A DNA stretch of 64,000 bases from CAIWHR01 sp963813415 (GCA_963813415.1 CAWEYW010000011.1:1-64000), one strand, 5' to 3'; counted from the first letter of the stretch, positions 35,126 through 44,604 are shown. Numbers and translations are program-made. Notes: a model not told the origin generated them from the sequence alone.

Positions 35126-36172
35126 ATGACCGCCATCGCAGAGACGGCCCGCGGCGCGGCTACGGCCGATGTGCCAGGCGGGCGTTCCCCCGCCGCCGTC
35201 CAGGGCGAGCGCGCACTGGCGCTGGCGCGGGACGTCCTCGCGACGGAGGCGAATGCAATCAACGCGCTCGCCAAGCGGCTTGGCGCGCCGTTCATTGCCG
35301 CACTCCGCCTGATCCAGGACTGTCGCGGTCGCGTGGTCGTATCGGGCATCGGCAAGTCGGGACACGTCGGGCGCAAGATCGCGGCGACCCTCGCCTCGAC
35401 CGGCACGCCGGCGTTCTTCGTGCACCCGGCCGAGGCGAGCCACGGCGATCTCGGCATGATCACGGCCCAGGACGTGGTGCTCATGCTGTCGAATTCCGGC
35501 GAGACCGACGAGCTCGTGTCGCTGATCCCGCATCTGAAGCGCCAGGGCGCGCACCTGATCGCGCTCACCGGCAACGAGCAGTCGTCGCTTGCGCAGACGG
35601 CCGACGTGCACCTCGATGCCGCCGTCGATGCCGAAGCGTGTCCCCTCGGCCTCGCGCCGACGGCGAGCACGACCGCGGCGCTCGCGCTGGGCGACGCGCT
35701 GGCCATTGCCCTGCTCGATGCGCGCGGCTTCTCCGTCGAGGATTTCGCGCGCTCGCACCCGGGCGGCTCGCTCGGCCGCAAGCTCTTCACCCGCGTGGAG
35801 GACATCATGCTGACGGGCGCTGCCCTGCCGGCGGTGGCCGACGACGCGACCATTGCCGGCGCGGTGGCGGAGATCAGCGCGAAAGGCCTCGGCATGACGG
35901 CGGTCCTCGATCGCGACGGCCGCGTCGCGGGCGTCTTCACGGATGGCGATCTGCGCCGCTGCGTCGGACGCCTGACGAATCTCGCATCGGCGCGAGTCGC
36001 CGACGTGATGACGCGCGAGCCGCGCAGCATCGATCCCGGCAGTCTCGCGATCGACTGCGTGGAGCGCATGGAGACCGCGCCCAAGGTGATGCAGCTCCTG
36101 GTCGTCGACGACGAGCGGCGCCTGGTCGGCGTGGTCCACATGCACGACCTTTTCCGGGCGCGCGTGGTATGA
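35126..36172 (+). CDS. kdsD: D-arabinose 5-phosphate isomerase
   Basis: A 348-residue enzyme making arabinose 5-phosphate for Kdo. The SIS domain (about residues 45-190) has VSGIGKSGHVGRK and LMLSNSGETDELV. The conserved RSHPGGSLGRKL follows, then two CBS domains to the end. Its stop overlaps kdsC (ATGA). First gene of the Kdo/LPS export cluster. Confidence 0.96.
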   Translation: MTAIAETARGAATADVPGGRSPAAVQGERALALARDVLATEANAINALAKRLGAPFIAALRLIQDCRGRVVVSGIGKSGHVGRKIAATLASTGTPAFFVHPAEASHGDLGMITAQDVVLMLSNSGETDELVSLIPHLKRQGAHLIALTGNEQSSLAQTADVHLDAAVDAEACPLGLAPTASTTAALALGDALAIALLDARGFSVEDFARSHPGGSLGRKLFTRVEDIMLTGAALPAVADDATIAGAVAEISAKGLGMTAVLDRDGRVAGVFTDGDLRRCVGRLTNLASARVADVMTREPRSIDPGSLAIDCVERMETAPKVMQLLVVDDERRLVGVVHMHDLFRARVV

Positions 36173-36693
36173 CCGACGAGCTCCTCGCCCGTGCCCGCGC
36201 CATCCGCCTGCTCACGTGTGACGTCGACGGCGTGCTCACCGATGGCAGGCTTTACATCGGCAGCGAAGGCCAGGAGTTCAAGGCTTTCTCGGCGCTCGAC
36301 GGCGTGGGCCTCAAGCGCTGCGGCGAGATCGGCATCGTGATCGCATGGATCACCGGCAGCTCGGCCGCCGCGGTCGGGCACCGTGCGCGCCACCTCGGCA
36401 TCGATCGTCTGATCCTCGGCGCGGACGACAAGCTGACGCCGTGGGAGCGGCTGCGCGCCGAGCTCGGCTTCGCGCCCGCGCAATGCGCACATATCGGGGA
36501 CGACATTCCCGACCTGCCCGTGCTGGCGCGCTGTGGTCTCGCCGTGACGGTGCCGCACGCCCCGCGCGAAGTACGGGCGCAGGCGCACTGGGTGACGGAG
36601 CGCGAGGGCGGTGCGGGCGCGGTGCGGGAGCTGTGCGATCTGCTCATCGCGGCGCACGGCGCCACCCAGCGCTTCGCGATTTCGGGGGCATGA
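36169..36693 (+). CDS. kdsC: Kdo-8-phosphate phosphatase
   Basis: A 174-residue HAD phosphatase without a cap domain. The nucleophile motif LTCDVDGVLTDG, WITGSSA and IGDDIPDLP are motifs I, II and IV. It acts after KdsA in Kdo synthesis. Overlaps kdsD and lptC by ATGA. Confidence 0.96.
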   Translation: MTDELLARARAIRLLTCDVDGVLTDGRLYIGSEGQEFKAFSALDGVGLKRCGEIGIVIAWITGSSAAAVGHRARHLGIDRLILGADDKLTPWERLRAELGFAPAQCAHIGDDIPDLPVLARCGLAVTVPHAPREVRAQAHWVTEREGGAGAVRELCDLLIAAHGATQRFAISGA

Positions 36694-37313
36694 CCATGCG
36701 CCGCAGCCGTGCGCTCGTCGATCGCTGGACCGCGTGGACACCGGTGCTGCTGCTCGCCGCGCTCGCCGCGCTCACGTTCTGGCTCGATGCACAGGTGCAG
36801 GCGCCGGACACACCGCGCAACGGCGAGATGCGGCACGACCCCGACCTCTTCATGACCCATTTCCGCGCCGTGAGCTTCGACGCGTCCGGCCGGGTGCAGC
36901 AGTCGCTGACGGCGCAGCGGGCCCAGCATCATCCGGACGACGAGAGCGTCGACTTCACGGCGCCGTCACTCGTCATCACCGACGCCGCGCGGCCGCGCAT
37001 GACGGTCACCTCCGATGCCGGAACGCTTTCCGGCAACCGCGAGACGGTGCTGTTCCGCGGTAATGTCGTCGCGACGCGCGATGCGCCGAGCAGCAAGGAC
37101 GCCGCCACCGACAGCATGGGCGCGGTGAAACTCAGCACCGATTTCCTGCGCGTCATTCCTGCCAAGGGTCTGGCCGAGACCGACCGACCCGTGACGATCG
37201 AGGAGTCGCGTGGAATAATCCATGGCGTCGGCGCCACGCTCGACAACCAGACCCGCACGATGAAGATCAAATCCGGCGTGCAGGGAAGCTTCCAGCCCCA
37301 ATCCCCCAGGTAA
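36690..37313 (+). CDS. lptC: LPS export protein LptC
   Basis: A 207-residue bitopic protein. A membrane helix (about residues 15-32, PVLLLAALAALTFWL) precedes a beta-jellyroll (DUF1239) with FMTHFRAVSFDASGRVQ and VTSDAGTLSGNRETVLFRG. It links LptBFG to LptA. The stop overlaps the lptA start (TAATG). Confidence 0.93.
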   Translation: MTMRRSRALVDRWTAWTPVLLLAALAALTFWLDAQVQAPDTPRNGEMRHDPDLFMTHFRAVSFDASGRVQQSLTAQRAQHHPDDESVDFTAPSLVITDAARPRMTVTSDAGTLSGNRETVLFRGNVVATRDAPSSKDAATDSMGAVKLSTDFLRVIPAKGLAETDRPVTIEESRGIIHGVGATLDNQTRTMKIKSGVQGSFQPQSPR

Positions 37314-37954
37314 TGAGTCTCCGTTCCTTTCCCGTCACGGCGGCGGCGCTGTCGCTCGCCGTCGCCTTCCTCGCCGCAGCGCCGCTCGCCCACGCCGAGA
37401 AGGCGGATCGCAACAAGCCGATCAACTATTCGGCCGAAACCGGTGATGTCAACATCCAGACCAAGGTTGGCACCCTGACCGGCAACGTCGTCATCACGCA
37501 GGGCACGCTGACGATCCACGCCGACAAGGTCGTGTTCCGCCAGAACACCGACAACACGCTGTCGGCGACCGCATTCGGCAATCCGGTGAGCTTTCGTCAG
37601 AAGCGCGACGGCGTCGAGGAATATTACGAGGGCTTCGCGCAGCGCGGCGAGTACGACGGCAGCAAGGACCTGCTGCAGCTCTACGACCGCGCCCTGCTTC
37701 GCCGCGGCGGCGACGAGATCCGCAGTAACTACATCTCCTACAACACCGCAACCGAGCTGTTCAAGGCGGAGGGACGCGCGAGCACCACGCCGGGCCAGGA
37801 GGCCGACAAATCCGGCGCCCGCGTCCGTGGCGTGTTCCAGCCCAAGAGCGAGCCACCCGCCAAGGCCGACGCGAAGGGACAGCCGGCAAAGGCTGCGGGC
37901 CCCGCCGTGACGCTCAAGCCCGCCGGGGAGGTCGTGCCCTCCAGGAGCAAGTGA
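37313..37954 (+). CDS. lptA: LPS transport periplasmic protein LptA
   Basis: A 213-residue OstA-fold protein with a signal peptide (ending APLAHA). The repeated jellyroll strands are seen in TGNVVITQGTLTIHADKVVF and IRSNYISYNTATELFKAEG. A Lys/Pro/Ala-rich C-terminal tail of about 40 residues is added. It bridges the periplasm for LPS. Confidence 0.94.
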   Translation: MSLRSFPVTAAALSLAVAFLAAAPLAHAEKADRNKPINYSAETGDVNIQTKVGTLTGNVVITQGTLTIHADKVVFRQNTDNTLSATAFGNPVSFRQKRDGVEEYYEGFAQRGEYDGSKDLLQLYDRALLRRGGDEIRSNYISYNTATELFKAEGRASTTPGQEADKSGARVRGVFQPKSEPPAKADAKGQPAKAAGPAVTLKPAGEVVPSRSK

Positions 37955-38060
37955 GCTCCGCGGTGGCATTCCCGGCCCGACGCATGCGCGCGACCCGCGG
38001 CGGCCGTCGCGCTGCCGACGCGCATTGCGGCCCTCGGTGCAGCCGCTGGCGGCCCGGTCG

Positions 38061-38783
38061 ATGAGCCAGCTTTCCGTCGCGCGCCTCGAGAAACGCTACA
38101 AGGCACGCACCGTCGTGCACGACGTGTCGCTCGACGTCGCCAGCGGCGAAGTCGTCGGGTTGCTCGGACCCAACGGTGCCGGCAAGACCACGTGCTTCTA
38201 CATGATCGTCGGTCTGGTCGCCGCCGACGGCGGACGCATCGAGCTCGATGGGCGTGACCTCTCCCGCATGCCGATCCATGCGCGGGCGCGGCTCGGCCTT
38301 TCGTACCTGCCACAGGAGGCATCGATCTTCCGCAAGCTTTCGGTGGCGGAGAACGTGCGCGCGATCCTCGAGATGCAGGACCTGGAGGACGACGCCATCG
38401 CCAATCGGCTGGATGCCTTGCTCGAGGATCTCTCGATTGCGCATCTTGCCGAGGCGCCGGCCGTCAGCCTCTCCGGCGGCGAGCGGCGGCGGGTCGAGAT
38501 CGCGCGTGCGCTTGCGACGCGTCCGCGCTTCATCCTGCTCGACGAGCCGTTCGCCGGCGTCGACCCGATCGCGGTGCTCGACATCCAGAAGATCATCGGG
38601 TTCCTCAAGGAACGCGGGATCGGCGTGCTCATCACGGACCACAACGTGCGCGAGACGCTCGGCATCTGCGACCGTGCCTACATCATCAACGAAGGGCGCG
38701 TGCTGGCATCGGGCGCGCCGGGCGAGATTGTTTATAATGAGGCCGTCAGGAAGGTCTACCTGGGAGAGCACTTCCGGCTCTAG
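38061..38783 (+). CDS. lptB: LPS export ATPase LptB
   Basis: A 240-residue ATPase. Walker A GPNGAGKTT, YLPQEASIFRKLS, signature LSGGERRRVEIA, Walker B FILLDEPFAGVDP and TDHNVRETL are intact and typical of LptB. ATG 38061 gives the usual start; the longer frame begins with TTG. A 106-bp gap separates it from lptA. Confidence 0.96.
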   Translation: MSQLSVARLEKRYKARTVVHDVSLDVASGEVVGLLGPNGAGKTTCFYMIVGLVAADGGRIELDGRDLSRMPIHARARLGLSYLPQEASIFRKLSVAENVRAILEMQDLEDDAIANRLDALLEDLSIAHLAEAPAVSLSGGERRRVEIARALATRPRFILLDEPFAGVDPIAVLDIQKIIGFLKERGIGVLITDHNVRETLGICDRAYIINEGRVLASGAPGEIVYNEAVRKVYLGEHFRL

Positions 38784-38842
38784 AAAACTCTGAACAACAC
38801 GACGCGCGAGGCGTTCGAGGATCTCGACGGCCGGCACGCAAC

Positions 38843-40321
38843 ATGAAGCAAACGCTCCAACTCAAGCTCAGCCAGCACCTCACGCTGACCCCGCAGCTGC
38901 AGCAGTCCATCCGGCTGCTGCAGCTTTCGACCGTCGAGCTCAACGCCGAGGTCGAGCGCATGCTCCAGGAGAATCCGCTGCTCGAGAAGGCGGACGGCGA
39001 CGATGAAGGGGCGCCGGAGGCTGCTGCGGTCGCCGGTGCTGCGGCTACCGCGACCACCGAAGTCCGCACCGAGGCAGTCGACGACCGCGAGCGCGCGAAC
39101 CGCGACGAGCGCGAATCTCCGTTCGAAGGCGCCGACCGTCCCGATTTCGAGGACTACTCCTCCGGTGACGGCGAGTGGGGCAGCGGCGGCGGCGGGACCG
39201 ACCAGGACGACGAGGGCTTCTACCCGCAGCAGGTGGCGACCAGCACGCTGCGCGATCATCTCCTGTCGCAGCTCGCGGTCATGAACCTGCCCGACCGCGA
39301 TCGCCTACTCGTCGGCGCGCTGATCGACGCGCTCGACGACGACGGCTATCTCACGTCGTCGCTGGAGGAGATTGCCGAGCTCTTTCCTCCCGAAGCGGCG
39401 CTCGAGCCGGAAGAGCTGTCGATTGCGCTCAAGTACCTGCAGAGCTTCGAGCCGGCGGGCGTCGGCGCGCGCGACGCCGCCGAATGCCTCGCTTTGCAGC
39501 TCAAGGCGCTGCCCGAGTCGACACCGTGCCGCGCCGATGCGCTGGTCGTCGTCAATGGCCACCTCCCGCTGCTCGCCGCCCGCGACTTCGCCAAGCTGAA
39601 GCGCCTCCTGCACACCGACGACGCCGGGGTGCGCGCCGTGCGACTGCTGATCACCAGCCTGAATCCCCGTCCGGGCGCGACCTTCGCCAAGGCCGAAGCG
39701 AACTACGTGATTCCCGACGTGGTGGTGCGCAAGCTCCGCGGGCAGTGGGTCGCCTCGCTCAACGAGGCGGCGATGCCCAAGCTTCGCCTCAACCGCATCT
39801 ACGCCGACATCCTGACGCGCAACCGCGAGTCGTCGAACCAGCAGCTCGCGGCGCACCTGCAGGAAGCCAAGTGGCTCATCCGCAACGTGCAGCAGCGCTT
39901 CGAGACGATCCTGCGCGTCGCCCAGGCCATCGTCGAGCGGCAGCGCCGCTTCTTCGAACACGGGGATGTCGCGATGCGCCCGATGGTGCTGCGCGAGATC
40001 GCCGACATGCTCGGCCTGCACGAGTCGACGATCTCCCGCGTCACGACGCAGAAGTACATGCTGACGCCGCGCGGCACGTACGAGCTCAAGTATTTCTTCG
40101 GCAGCCACGTGGCCACCGACACCGGCGGGGCATGCTCCGCGACCGCGATCCGCGCGCTGATCAAGCAGCTCATCGGGGCGGAGGACCCGAAGACGCCGCT
40201 GACCGACAGCCGCATCGCCGATCTGCTCGGCGATCAGGGCATCGTGGTGGCGCGGCGCACCATCGCCAAGTACCGGGAGGCACTGCAAATTCCTCCCGTC
40301 AACCTGCGCAAGGCGCTGTGA
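38843..40321 (+). CDS. rpoN: RNA polymerase sigma-54 factor
   Basis: A 492-residue sigma-54. Region I (QLKLSQHLTLTPQLQQSIRL) is followed by an acidic linker (about residues 50-125), the core-binding domain, the helix-turn-helix ESTISRVTTQKYM and the RpoN box ARRTIAKYRE. It directs nitrogen, motility and other activator-dependent promoters. Placed between lptB and hpf/ptsN as in most proteobacteria. Confidence 0.97.
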   Translation: MKQTLQLKLSQHLTLTPQLQQSIRLLQLSTVELNAEVERMLQENPLLEKADGDDEGAPEAAAVAGAAATATTEVRTEAVDDRERANRDERESPFEGADRPDFEDYSSGDGEWGSGGGGTDQDDEGFYPQQVATSTLRDHLLSQLAVMNLPDRDRLLVGALIDALDDDGYLTSSLEEIAELFPPEAALEPEELSIALKYLQSFEPAGVGARDAAECLALQLKALPESTPCRADALVVVNGHLPLLAARDFAKLKRLLHTDDAGVRAVRLLITSLNPRPGATFAKAEANYVIPDVVVRKLRGQWVASLNEAAMPKLRLNRIYADILTRNRESSNQQLAAHLQEAKWLIRNVQQRFETILRVAQAIVERQRRFFEHGDVAMRPMVLREIADMLGLHESTISRVTTQKYMLTPRGTYELKYFFGSHVATDTGGACSATAIRALIKQLIGAEDPKTPLTDSRIADLLGDQGIVVARRTIAKYREALQIPPVNLRKAL

Positions 40322-40397
40322 CGCATGCCGTTCGGGGGCTGCTCCTCGCGCTGCACGGCGCCTCGCGCAATCCGGCAGCAGACATGAGGAGCGTTTG

Positions 40398-40763
40398 ATG
40401 AACCTGAACCTCACCGGCAATCACCTCACCATCACTCCCGCGATTCGCGATTACGTCCTCGCGAAACTGGAACGCGTGAAGCGGCACTTCGATCACGTCA
40501 TCGAGGTAAACGCCGTGTTGTCGGTGGAAAAGCTCCAGCACCGCATCGAAGTCAACCTGCATACCCGCGGCAAGGACATCCACATCGAGGCGATCGAAGC
40601 CGACATGTACGCGGCGATCGACCTCATGGCCGACAAGCTCGACCGGCAGGTGCTCAAGCACAAGGAAAGGCGCCACGGCAACCGGCACGAGGTCGCCGCC
40701 ATCAAGCGCGAAGGCGCCGCCGAGGAGACGCCCCCCGCCGCACCCACCGCGGGTACGGCCTGA
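40398..40763 (+). CDS. hpf: Ribosome hibernation promoting factor, short form
   Basis: A 121-residue HPF/YfiA protein. The S30AE domain covers residues 1-95 (LNLTGNHLTITPAIRDYVL ... DMYAAIDLMADKLDRQ) with a short Ala/Pro tail. It stabilises inactive ribosomes. ATG 40398 has AGGAGCG upstream. Confidence 0.95.
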   Translation: MNLNLTGNHLTITPAIRDYVLAKLERVKRHFDHVIEVNAVLSVEKLQHRIEVNLHTRGKDIHIEAIEADMYAAIDLMADKLDRQVLKHKERRHGNRHEVAAIKREGAAEETPPAAPTAGTA

Positions 40764-40813
40764 TCACGGAGGATCGCTCGTCCGGTCATGCGTGGACGCC
40801 GATAGAACTAGCG

Positions 40814-40819
40814 TATACT
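40814..40819 (+). promoter_or_regulatory. Candidate -10 before ptsN
   Basis: TATACT lies in the 151-bp hpf-ptsN gap, followed by a T6 run. The best -35 (TGGACG, 40793-40798) is 15 bp away, so the promoter is tentative. Confidence 0.35.
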
Positions 40820-40914
40820 TTTTTGCATTCACGGCGGGCCGTCAGGGCGATGACTGAGCGCTGACTGTCCGCCGTTTGTTTTGCGCTCGCGCCGCGTGCG
40901 CACCGTACCCGCCG

Positions 40915-41376
40915 ATGAGCCAGATCGCCGACCTCCTGCCTGCCGCCAATGTCCTGCTCGGGCTCGACGCGCCGTCGAAGGCACGGCTGTTCGACGCCAT
41001 CGGCTCGCTGTTCGAGGGCAACCGCGGTCTTCCCCGGCACACGGTGGTCGATAGTCTGTCCGCACGCGAGAAGCTCGGCTCGACCGGCCTCGGGCAGGGC
41101 ATCGCCATCCCGCACGGGCGCATCAAGGGTCTGCAGGAAGCGCAGGGCGCCTTCGCCCGGCTCGCCTCGCCGATCGCGTTCGACGCCCCGGACGGCAAGC
41201 CCGTGAGCCAGGTATTCGTGCTGCTCGTCCCCGAGCACGCGACGGAGCAGCATCTGCAGCTCCTGTCGGAACTGGCGCAGATGTTCTCCGACCGCGGATT
41301 TCGCGACCAGCTCGCCGCGGCCGACACCGCCGAAACGCTGCATCGGCTGTTTCGCGACTGGCATTCCGGCAGCTAG
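40915..41376 (+). CDS. ptsN: Nitrogen PTS EIIA component
   Basis: A 153-residue EIIA-Ntr. The phosphorylated histidine is His67 in GQGIAIPHGRI. It receives phosphate from NPr/HPr and regulates potassium and carbon-nitrogen balance. ATG 40915 is chosen over the longer frame from 40876 to match the family N-terminus. It precedes hprK by 12 bp. Confidence 0.95.
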   Translation: MSQIADLLPAANVLLGLDAPSKARLFDAIGSLFEGNRGLPRHTVVDSLSAREKLGSTGLGQGIAIPHGRIKGLQEAQGAFARLASPIAFDAPDGKPVSQVFVLLVPEHATEQHLQLLSELAQMFSDRGFRDQLAAADTAETLHRLFRDWHSGS

Positions 41377-41388
41377 CGCCGAGGCGTG

Positions 41389-42351
41389 ATGAGCGGCGAC
41401 ACCTTCATGCTGCGGCAGGTCAGTGTCCAGAAGCTCTTCGAGGACAATCAGGCGCGGCTCGGCCTGACCTGGCTGGCCGGCCGGCAGGGCGGCAACAAGG
41501 TGCTGACCGGCGAGTCGACGCTCAAGCCGACCATCGGCCAGGTCGGCCACATGAACTTCATCCATCCGTTTCGCATCCAGATCCTCGGCGCGGCGGAGAT
41601 CACGTACCTGTCGGAACTGTCGCCCTCGGTGCTGATGCAGTCGGTGGACCGCCTGTTCACCCTCGAGCTCGTCGCCATCGTCGTCGCCAACGGCGAGCCG
41701 GTGCCGCCCTACCTCGCCGAGAAGTGCAACAGCCAGCACATCGCGCTGTTCTCCTCCACCCAACCATCGCCGCACCTCGTGGACGTGGTCCGCATCTACC
41801 TGTCACGGATGCTCGCCGAGGTCGCGACGCTGCACGGCGTGTTCCTCGACGTGCTGGAGATGGGCGTGCTCATCACCGGCGCCTCGGCCATCGGCAAGAG
41901 CGAGCTCGCGCTCGAGCTCATCTCGCGCGGCAACGGTCTCGTCGCCGACGACATCGTGGAGTTCTACCGCATCTCGCCCGACACGCTGGAAGGCCGCTGT
42001 CCCGGGGTGCTGCGCGACTTCCTCGAGGTCCGTGGCATCGGCATCCTGAACATCCGCACGATCTTCGGCGAGACGGCCGTGCGTCCGCGCAAGCTGCTGC
42101 GTCTCGTGGTGCACCTCGAAGACCACAGCAACGAGGCCTTTTCCGAGCTCGACCGGCTGCAGGTCAACGCGACGTATCAGGAGATCCTCGGCGTGCCGAT
42201 CCGCAAGGTGACCATTCCCGTTGCCGCGGGCCGGAATCTCGCCGTGCTGGTCGAGGCCGCGGTGCGCAACTTCGTGCTCAACCAGCGCGGCATCGACAGC
42301 ACGCAGGAATTCATCGACCGGCAGCAGAAGCTCATGGAAGACAGTGGCTGA
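41389..42351 (+). CDS. hprK: HPr kinase/phosphorylase
   Basis: A 320-residue HprK. The N-terminal domain covers residues 1-130. The kinase P-loop is GASAIGKSE, followed by the acidic LVADDIVEF and the signature EVRGIGILNIRTIFGE. It phosphorylates HPr on serine, a betaproteobacterial and Firmicute feature absent from enterics. ATG 41389 is used; GTG 41386 directly precedes it. Confidence 0.96.
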   Translation: MSGDTFMLRQVSVQKLFEDNQARLGLTWLAGRQGGNKVLTGESTLKPTIGQVGHMNFIHPFRIQILGAAEITYLSELSPSVLMQSVDRLFTLELVAIVVANGEPVPPYLAEKCNSQHIALFSSTQPSPHLVDVVRIYLSRMLAEVATLHGVFLDVLEMGVLITGASAIGKSELALELISRGNGLVADDIVEFYRISPDTLEGRCPGVLRDFLEVRGIGILNIRTIFGETAVRPRKLLRLVVHLEDHSNEAFSELDRLQVNATYQEILGVPIRKVTIPVAAGRNLAVLVEAAVRNFVLNQRGIDSTQEFIDRQQKLMEDSG

Positions 42352-42445
42352 CATGACGCCTCATCGGTCGCGGCGGTGGTCCTGCACGGTGGCGGGTGCA
42401 ACGCCACGGCGCGCGGCGGGCACGCTGCCGCGACTCTGATCTCCG

Positions 42446-43282
42446 ATGGATCTCCTGCTCATCGGCGGCGTATCGGGCTCGGGCAAGAACGTCGCCCTGG
42501 GCGCGCTCGAGGATTCCGGCTACTACGTGGTCAACAATCTGCCTCCGCCCATGCTGCGGGATACGGCGCGCTATCTCGCCGAAGCCGGCCGGCATCGCGT
42601 GGCGATCGCACTCGACGTCAAGACGGGTCCCGGCCTGCCCAAGCTCGTCGACTCCATCGCGGCGCTGCGCGAGGCCGGCTGGACCGTGCGCTTCATGTAC
42701 CTCGACGCCCGGACCGAGACGCTGGTGAAGCGCTTTTCCGAGACGCGCCGCCGGCACCCGTTCTCGAGCGACGCGCGCACGCTGACCGAGGCCATCGAAT
42801 ACGAGCGGAGCCTGCTGCTCGACGCCCGCTCGCTCGGCTTCGTGTTCGACACCAGCGATCTCCCCGCCGCCGCCCTGCGGCGCTGGATCAAGGATTTCGT
42901 GAGCGTCGACGCCACGCGACTCATGCTGCTGTTCGAGTCGTTCGGCTTCAAGCACGGGGTGCCGCTCGATGCGGACCTGGTGTTCGACGTGCGCTGCCTC
43001 CCCAATCCGCATTACGAGCCCGCCCTGGCCCCGCTCACCGGGCGCGACGGCGACGTCGTCACGTTCCTCGAGGCCATCCCCGAAGTCGAGCGCATGTACA
43101 TGGACATCTATTCGTTCGTCGCCGGGTGGCTTCCCGACTATGCGCGCGACAACCGCAACTACCTGACGGTGGCGATCGGCTGCACCGGTGGGCGACACCG
43201 TTCGGTCTATTTCGTCGAGCGCCTGGCACGGGCGTTCTCGCCGCGTTACCAGGTGCTCGTGCGTCACCGCGAGCTCGACTGA
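42446..43282 (+). CDS. rapZ: RNase adapter protein RapZ
   Basis: A 278-residue RapZ/YvcJ nucleotide-binding protein. The P-loop reads GGVSGSGKN, whereas most members have GKS; the next motif reads VVNNLP rather than VDNLP. The C-terminal domain has VAIGCTGGRHRSVYFVE as expected. RapZ controls GlmS through small RNAs in enterics. Its stop overlaps the ubiX start (TGATG). Confidence 0.95.
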   Translation: MDLLLIGGVSGSGKNVALGALEDSGYYVVNNLPPPMLRDTARYLAEAGRHRVAIALDVKTGPGLPKLVDSIAALREAGWTVRFMYLDARTETLVKRFSETRRRHPFSSDARTLTEAIEYERSLLLDARSLGFVFDTSDLPAAALRRWIKDFVSVDATRLMLLFESFGFKHGVPLDADLVFDVRCLPNPHYEPALAPLTGRDGDVVTFLEAIPEVERMYMDIYSFVAGWLPDYARDNRNYLTVAIGCTGGRHRSVYFVERLARAFSPRYQVLVRHRELD

Positions 43283-43908
43283 TGCGTCGCATCACGCTGG
43301 CGTTGACCGGCGCGTCCGGCATGCCCTACGGCGTGCGTCTGCTGCAGTGCCTGCTGGATGCCCGCTGTCGCGTCGCGCTTCTCTATTCGCAGGCCGCGCA
43401 GATCGTCGCGCGCCAGGAGTGCGACCTGATCCTGCCGGTCCAGCCGCGCGAGGCCGCACGCCAGTTGCGCGAGCGCTTCGGCGCGACCGACGAGCAGCTC
43501 GTCGTGCACGGCCGCGACGACTGGATGGCCCCGATCGCCTCCGGCACCAACCCGAGCGACGCGATGGCCATCTGTCCGTGCACGATGGGCACACTCGCCG
43601 CCATCGCGCACGGTCTCGCCGACAACCTGATCGAGCGGGCGGCCGACGTCATGCTGAAGGAGCGCCGGCCGCTCGTGCTGGTGCCGCGCGAGACGCCGCT
43701 GTCCGCCATTCACCTGGCCAACATGCTGACGCTCGCCCAGGCGGGCGCCGTCATCGTGCCGCCGGCTCCCGGCTTCTACGCGCGTCCTCGCACCGTCGAG
43801 GAGCTGGTGGACTTCGTGGTCGCCCGCGTGCTCGATCACCTGCAGGTGCCGCATGCGCTCGGCCCCTGCTGGGGTGCGGACGCGCCGCCGCGCACGCTGT
43901 CGGCCTGA
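43282..43908 (+). CDS. ubiX: Flavin prenyltransferase UbiX
   Basis: A 208-residue UbiX/Pad1 protein making prenylated FMN for UbiD decarboxylase in ubiquinone synthesis (or other UbiD-type enzymes). TGASGMPYGVRLL binds the flavin, with SGTNPSDAMAICPCTMGTLA and LVLVPRETPLSAIHL downstream. It is one base coupled to rapZ. Confidence 0.95.
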   Translation: MRRITLALTGASGMPYGVRLLQCLLDARCRVALLYSQAAQIVARQECDLILPVQPREAARQLRERFGATDEQLVVHGRDDWMAPIASGTNPSDAMAICPCTMGTLAAIAHGLADNLIERAADVMLKERRPLVLVPRETPLSAIHLANMLTLAQAGAVIVPPAPGFYARPRTVEELVDFVVARVLDHLQVPHALGPCWGADAPPRTLSA

Positions 43909-43912
43909 AGCC

Positions 43913-44545
43913 ATGGCGCGCGACCCCGCCGTCTCGCGCGAGCTCCGCGTGCCGCTCTTCCCGCTGCATGCCGTACTGTTTCCAGGCGGTGTGCTGCCGC
44001 TGCGCATCTTCGAGCAGCGCTACGTCGCAATGTTCAAGGAGTGCCTGCGCGACGATGCGCCGTTCGGGGTGTGCCGCATTCTGTCCGGCAGCGAAGTCCT
44101 GTCCCCAGGCGTGGACGCCGCGACGTCGGGACCCCAGTTCGCGCCCTTCGGCACCCTCGCCCGCATCACGCAATGGGACATGCCGCAGCTCGGGATCCTG
44201 CACGTGCAGGTCGAAGGCACGGCGCGCTTCACGGTCGCCCAGCACGTCGTGCAGGACGATGGCCTGGTGACGGGCTCGATCAGGACACTCCCAGCGGAGC
44301 CCGCGCACGCCTTGCCGGAGGCGTTCGCACCGCTCGCCGAACTGCTGGAGCTCCTCGCCACGCGCATCGGCCCGCAGCAGTTTCCCGCCGGACGACGTCT
44401 CGAGGACGCGTCGTGGGTCGGCTATCGCCTCGCCGAGCTGTTGCCTCTTCCGCTGTCCATCAAGCAGAGCATGCTCGAGATCAACGACGCCGACGTGCGC
44501 CTCGCGGTCCTCGCGCGCTTTCTCAGGGAACAGCAGCTTCTCTGA
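43913..44545 (+). CDS. Stand-alone Lon N-terminal (substrate-binding) domain protein
   Basis: A 210-residue protein covering only the Lon N-domain. LRVPLFPLHAVLFPGGVLPLRIFEQRY is its hallmark. No ATPase or protease domain follows. Members are widespread as single-domain proteins with unknown role. It follows ubiX by four bp. Confidence 0.9.
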   Translation: MARDPAVSRELRVPLFPLHAVLFPGGVLPLRIFEQRYVAMFKECLRDDAPFGVCRILSGSEVLSPGVDAATSGPQFAPFGTLARITQWDMPQLGILHVQVEGTARFTVAQHVVQDDGLVTGSIRTLPAEPAHALPEAFAPLAELLELLATRIGPQQFPAGRRLEDASWVGYRLAELLPLPLSIKQSMLEINDADVRLAVLARFLREQQLL

Positions 44546-44598
44546 GCGGCGCGGGCGCCTCGGCCGCCGGGGCACCGCGATCCGGTGCATGCGGCCGG

Positions 44599-44604
44599 TA
44601 TAAT
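44599..44604 (+). promoter_or_regulatory. -10 box for yebC
   Basis: Perfect TATAAT, predicting a start near 44611 and a 25-nt leader to the yebC GTG. The -35 position (CGCGAT) is poor. Confidence 0.5.

Noticed and set aside
32029..36693. A 1554-codon open frame on the plus strand
   Set aside because: It runs antisense through mlaF and the antiporter gene and only its last 525 bp are a real gene (kdsC). The long openness comes from GC-rich codon bias on the opposite strand.
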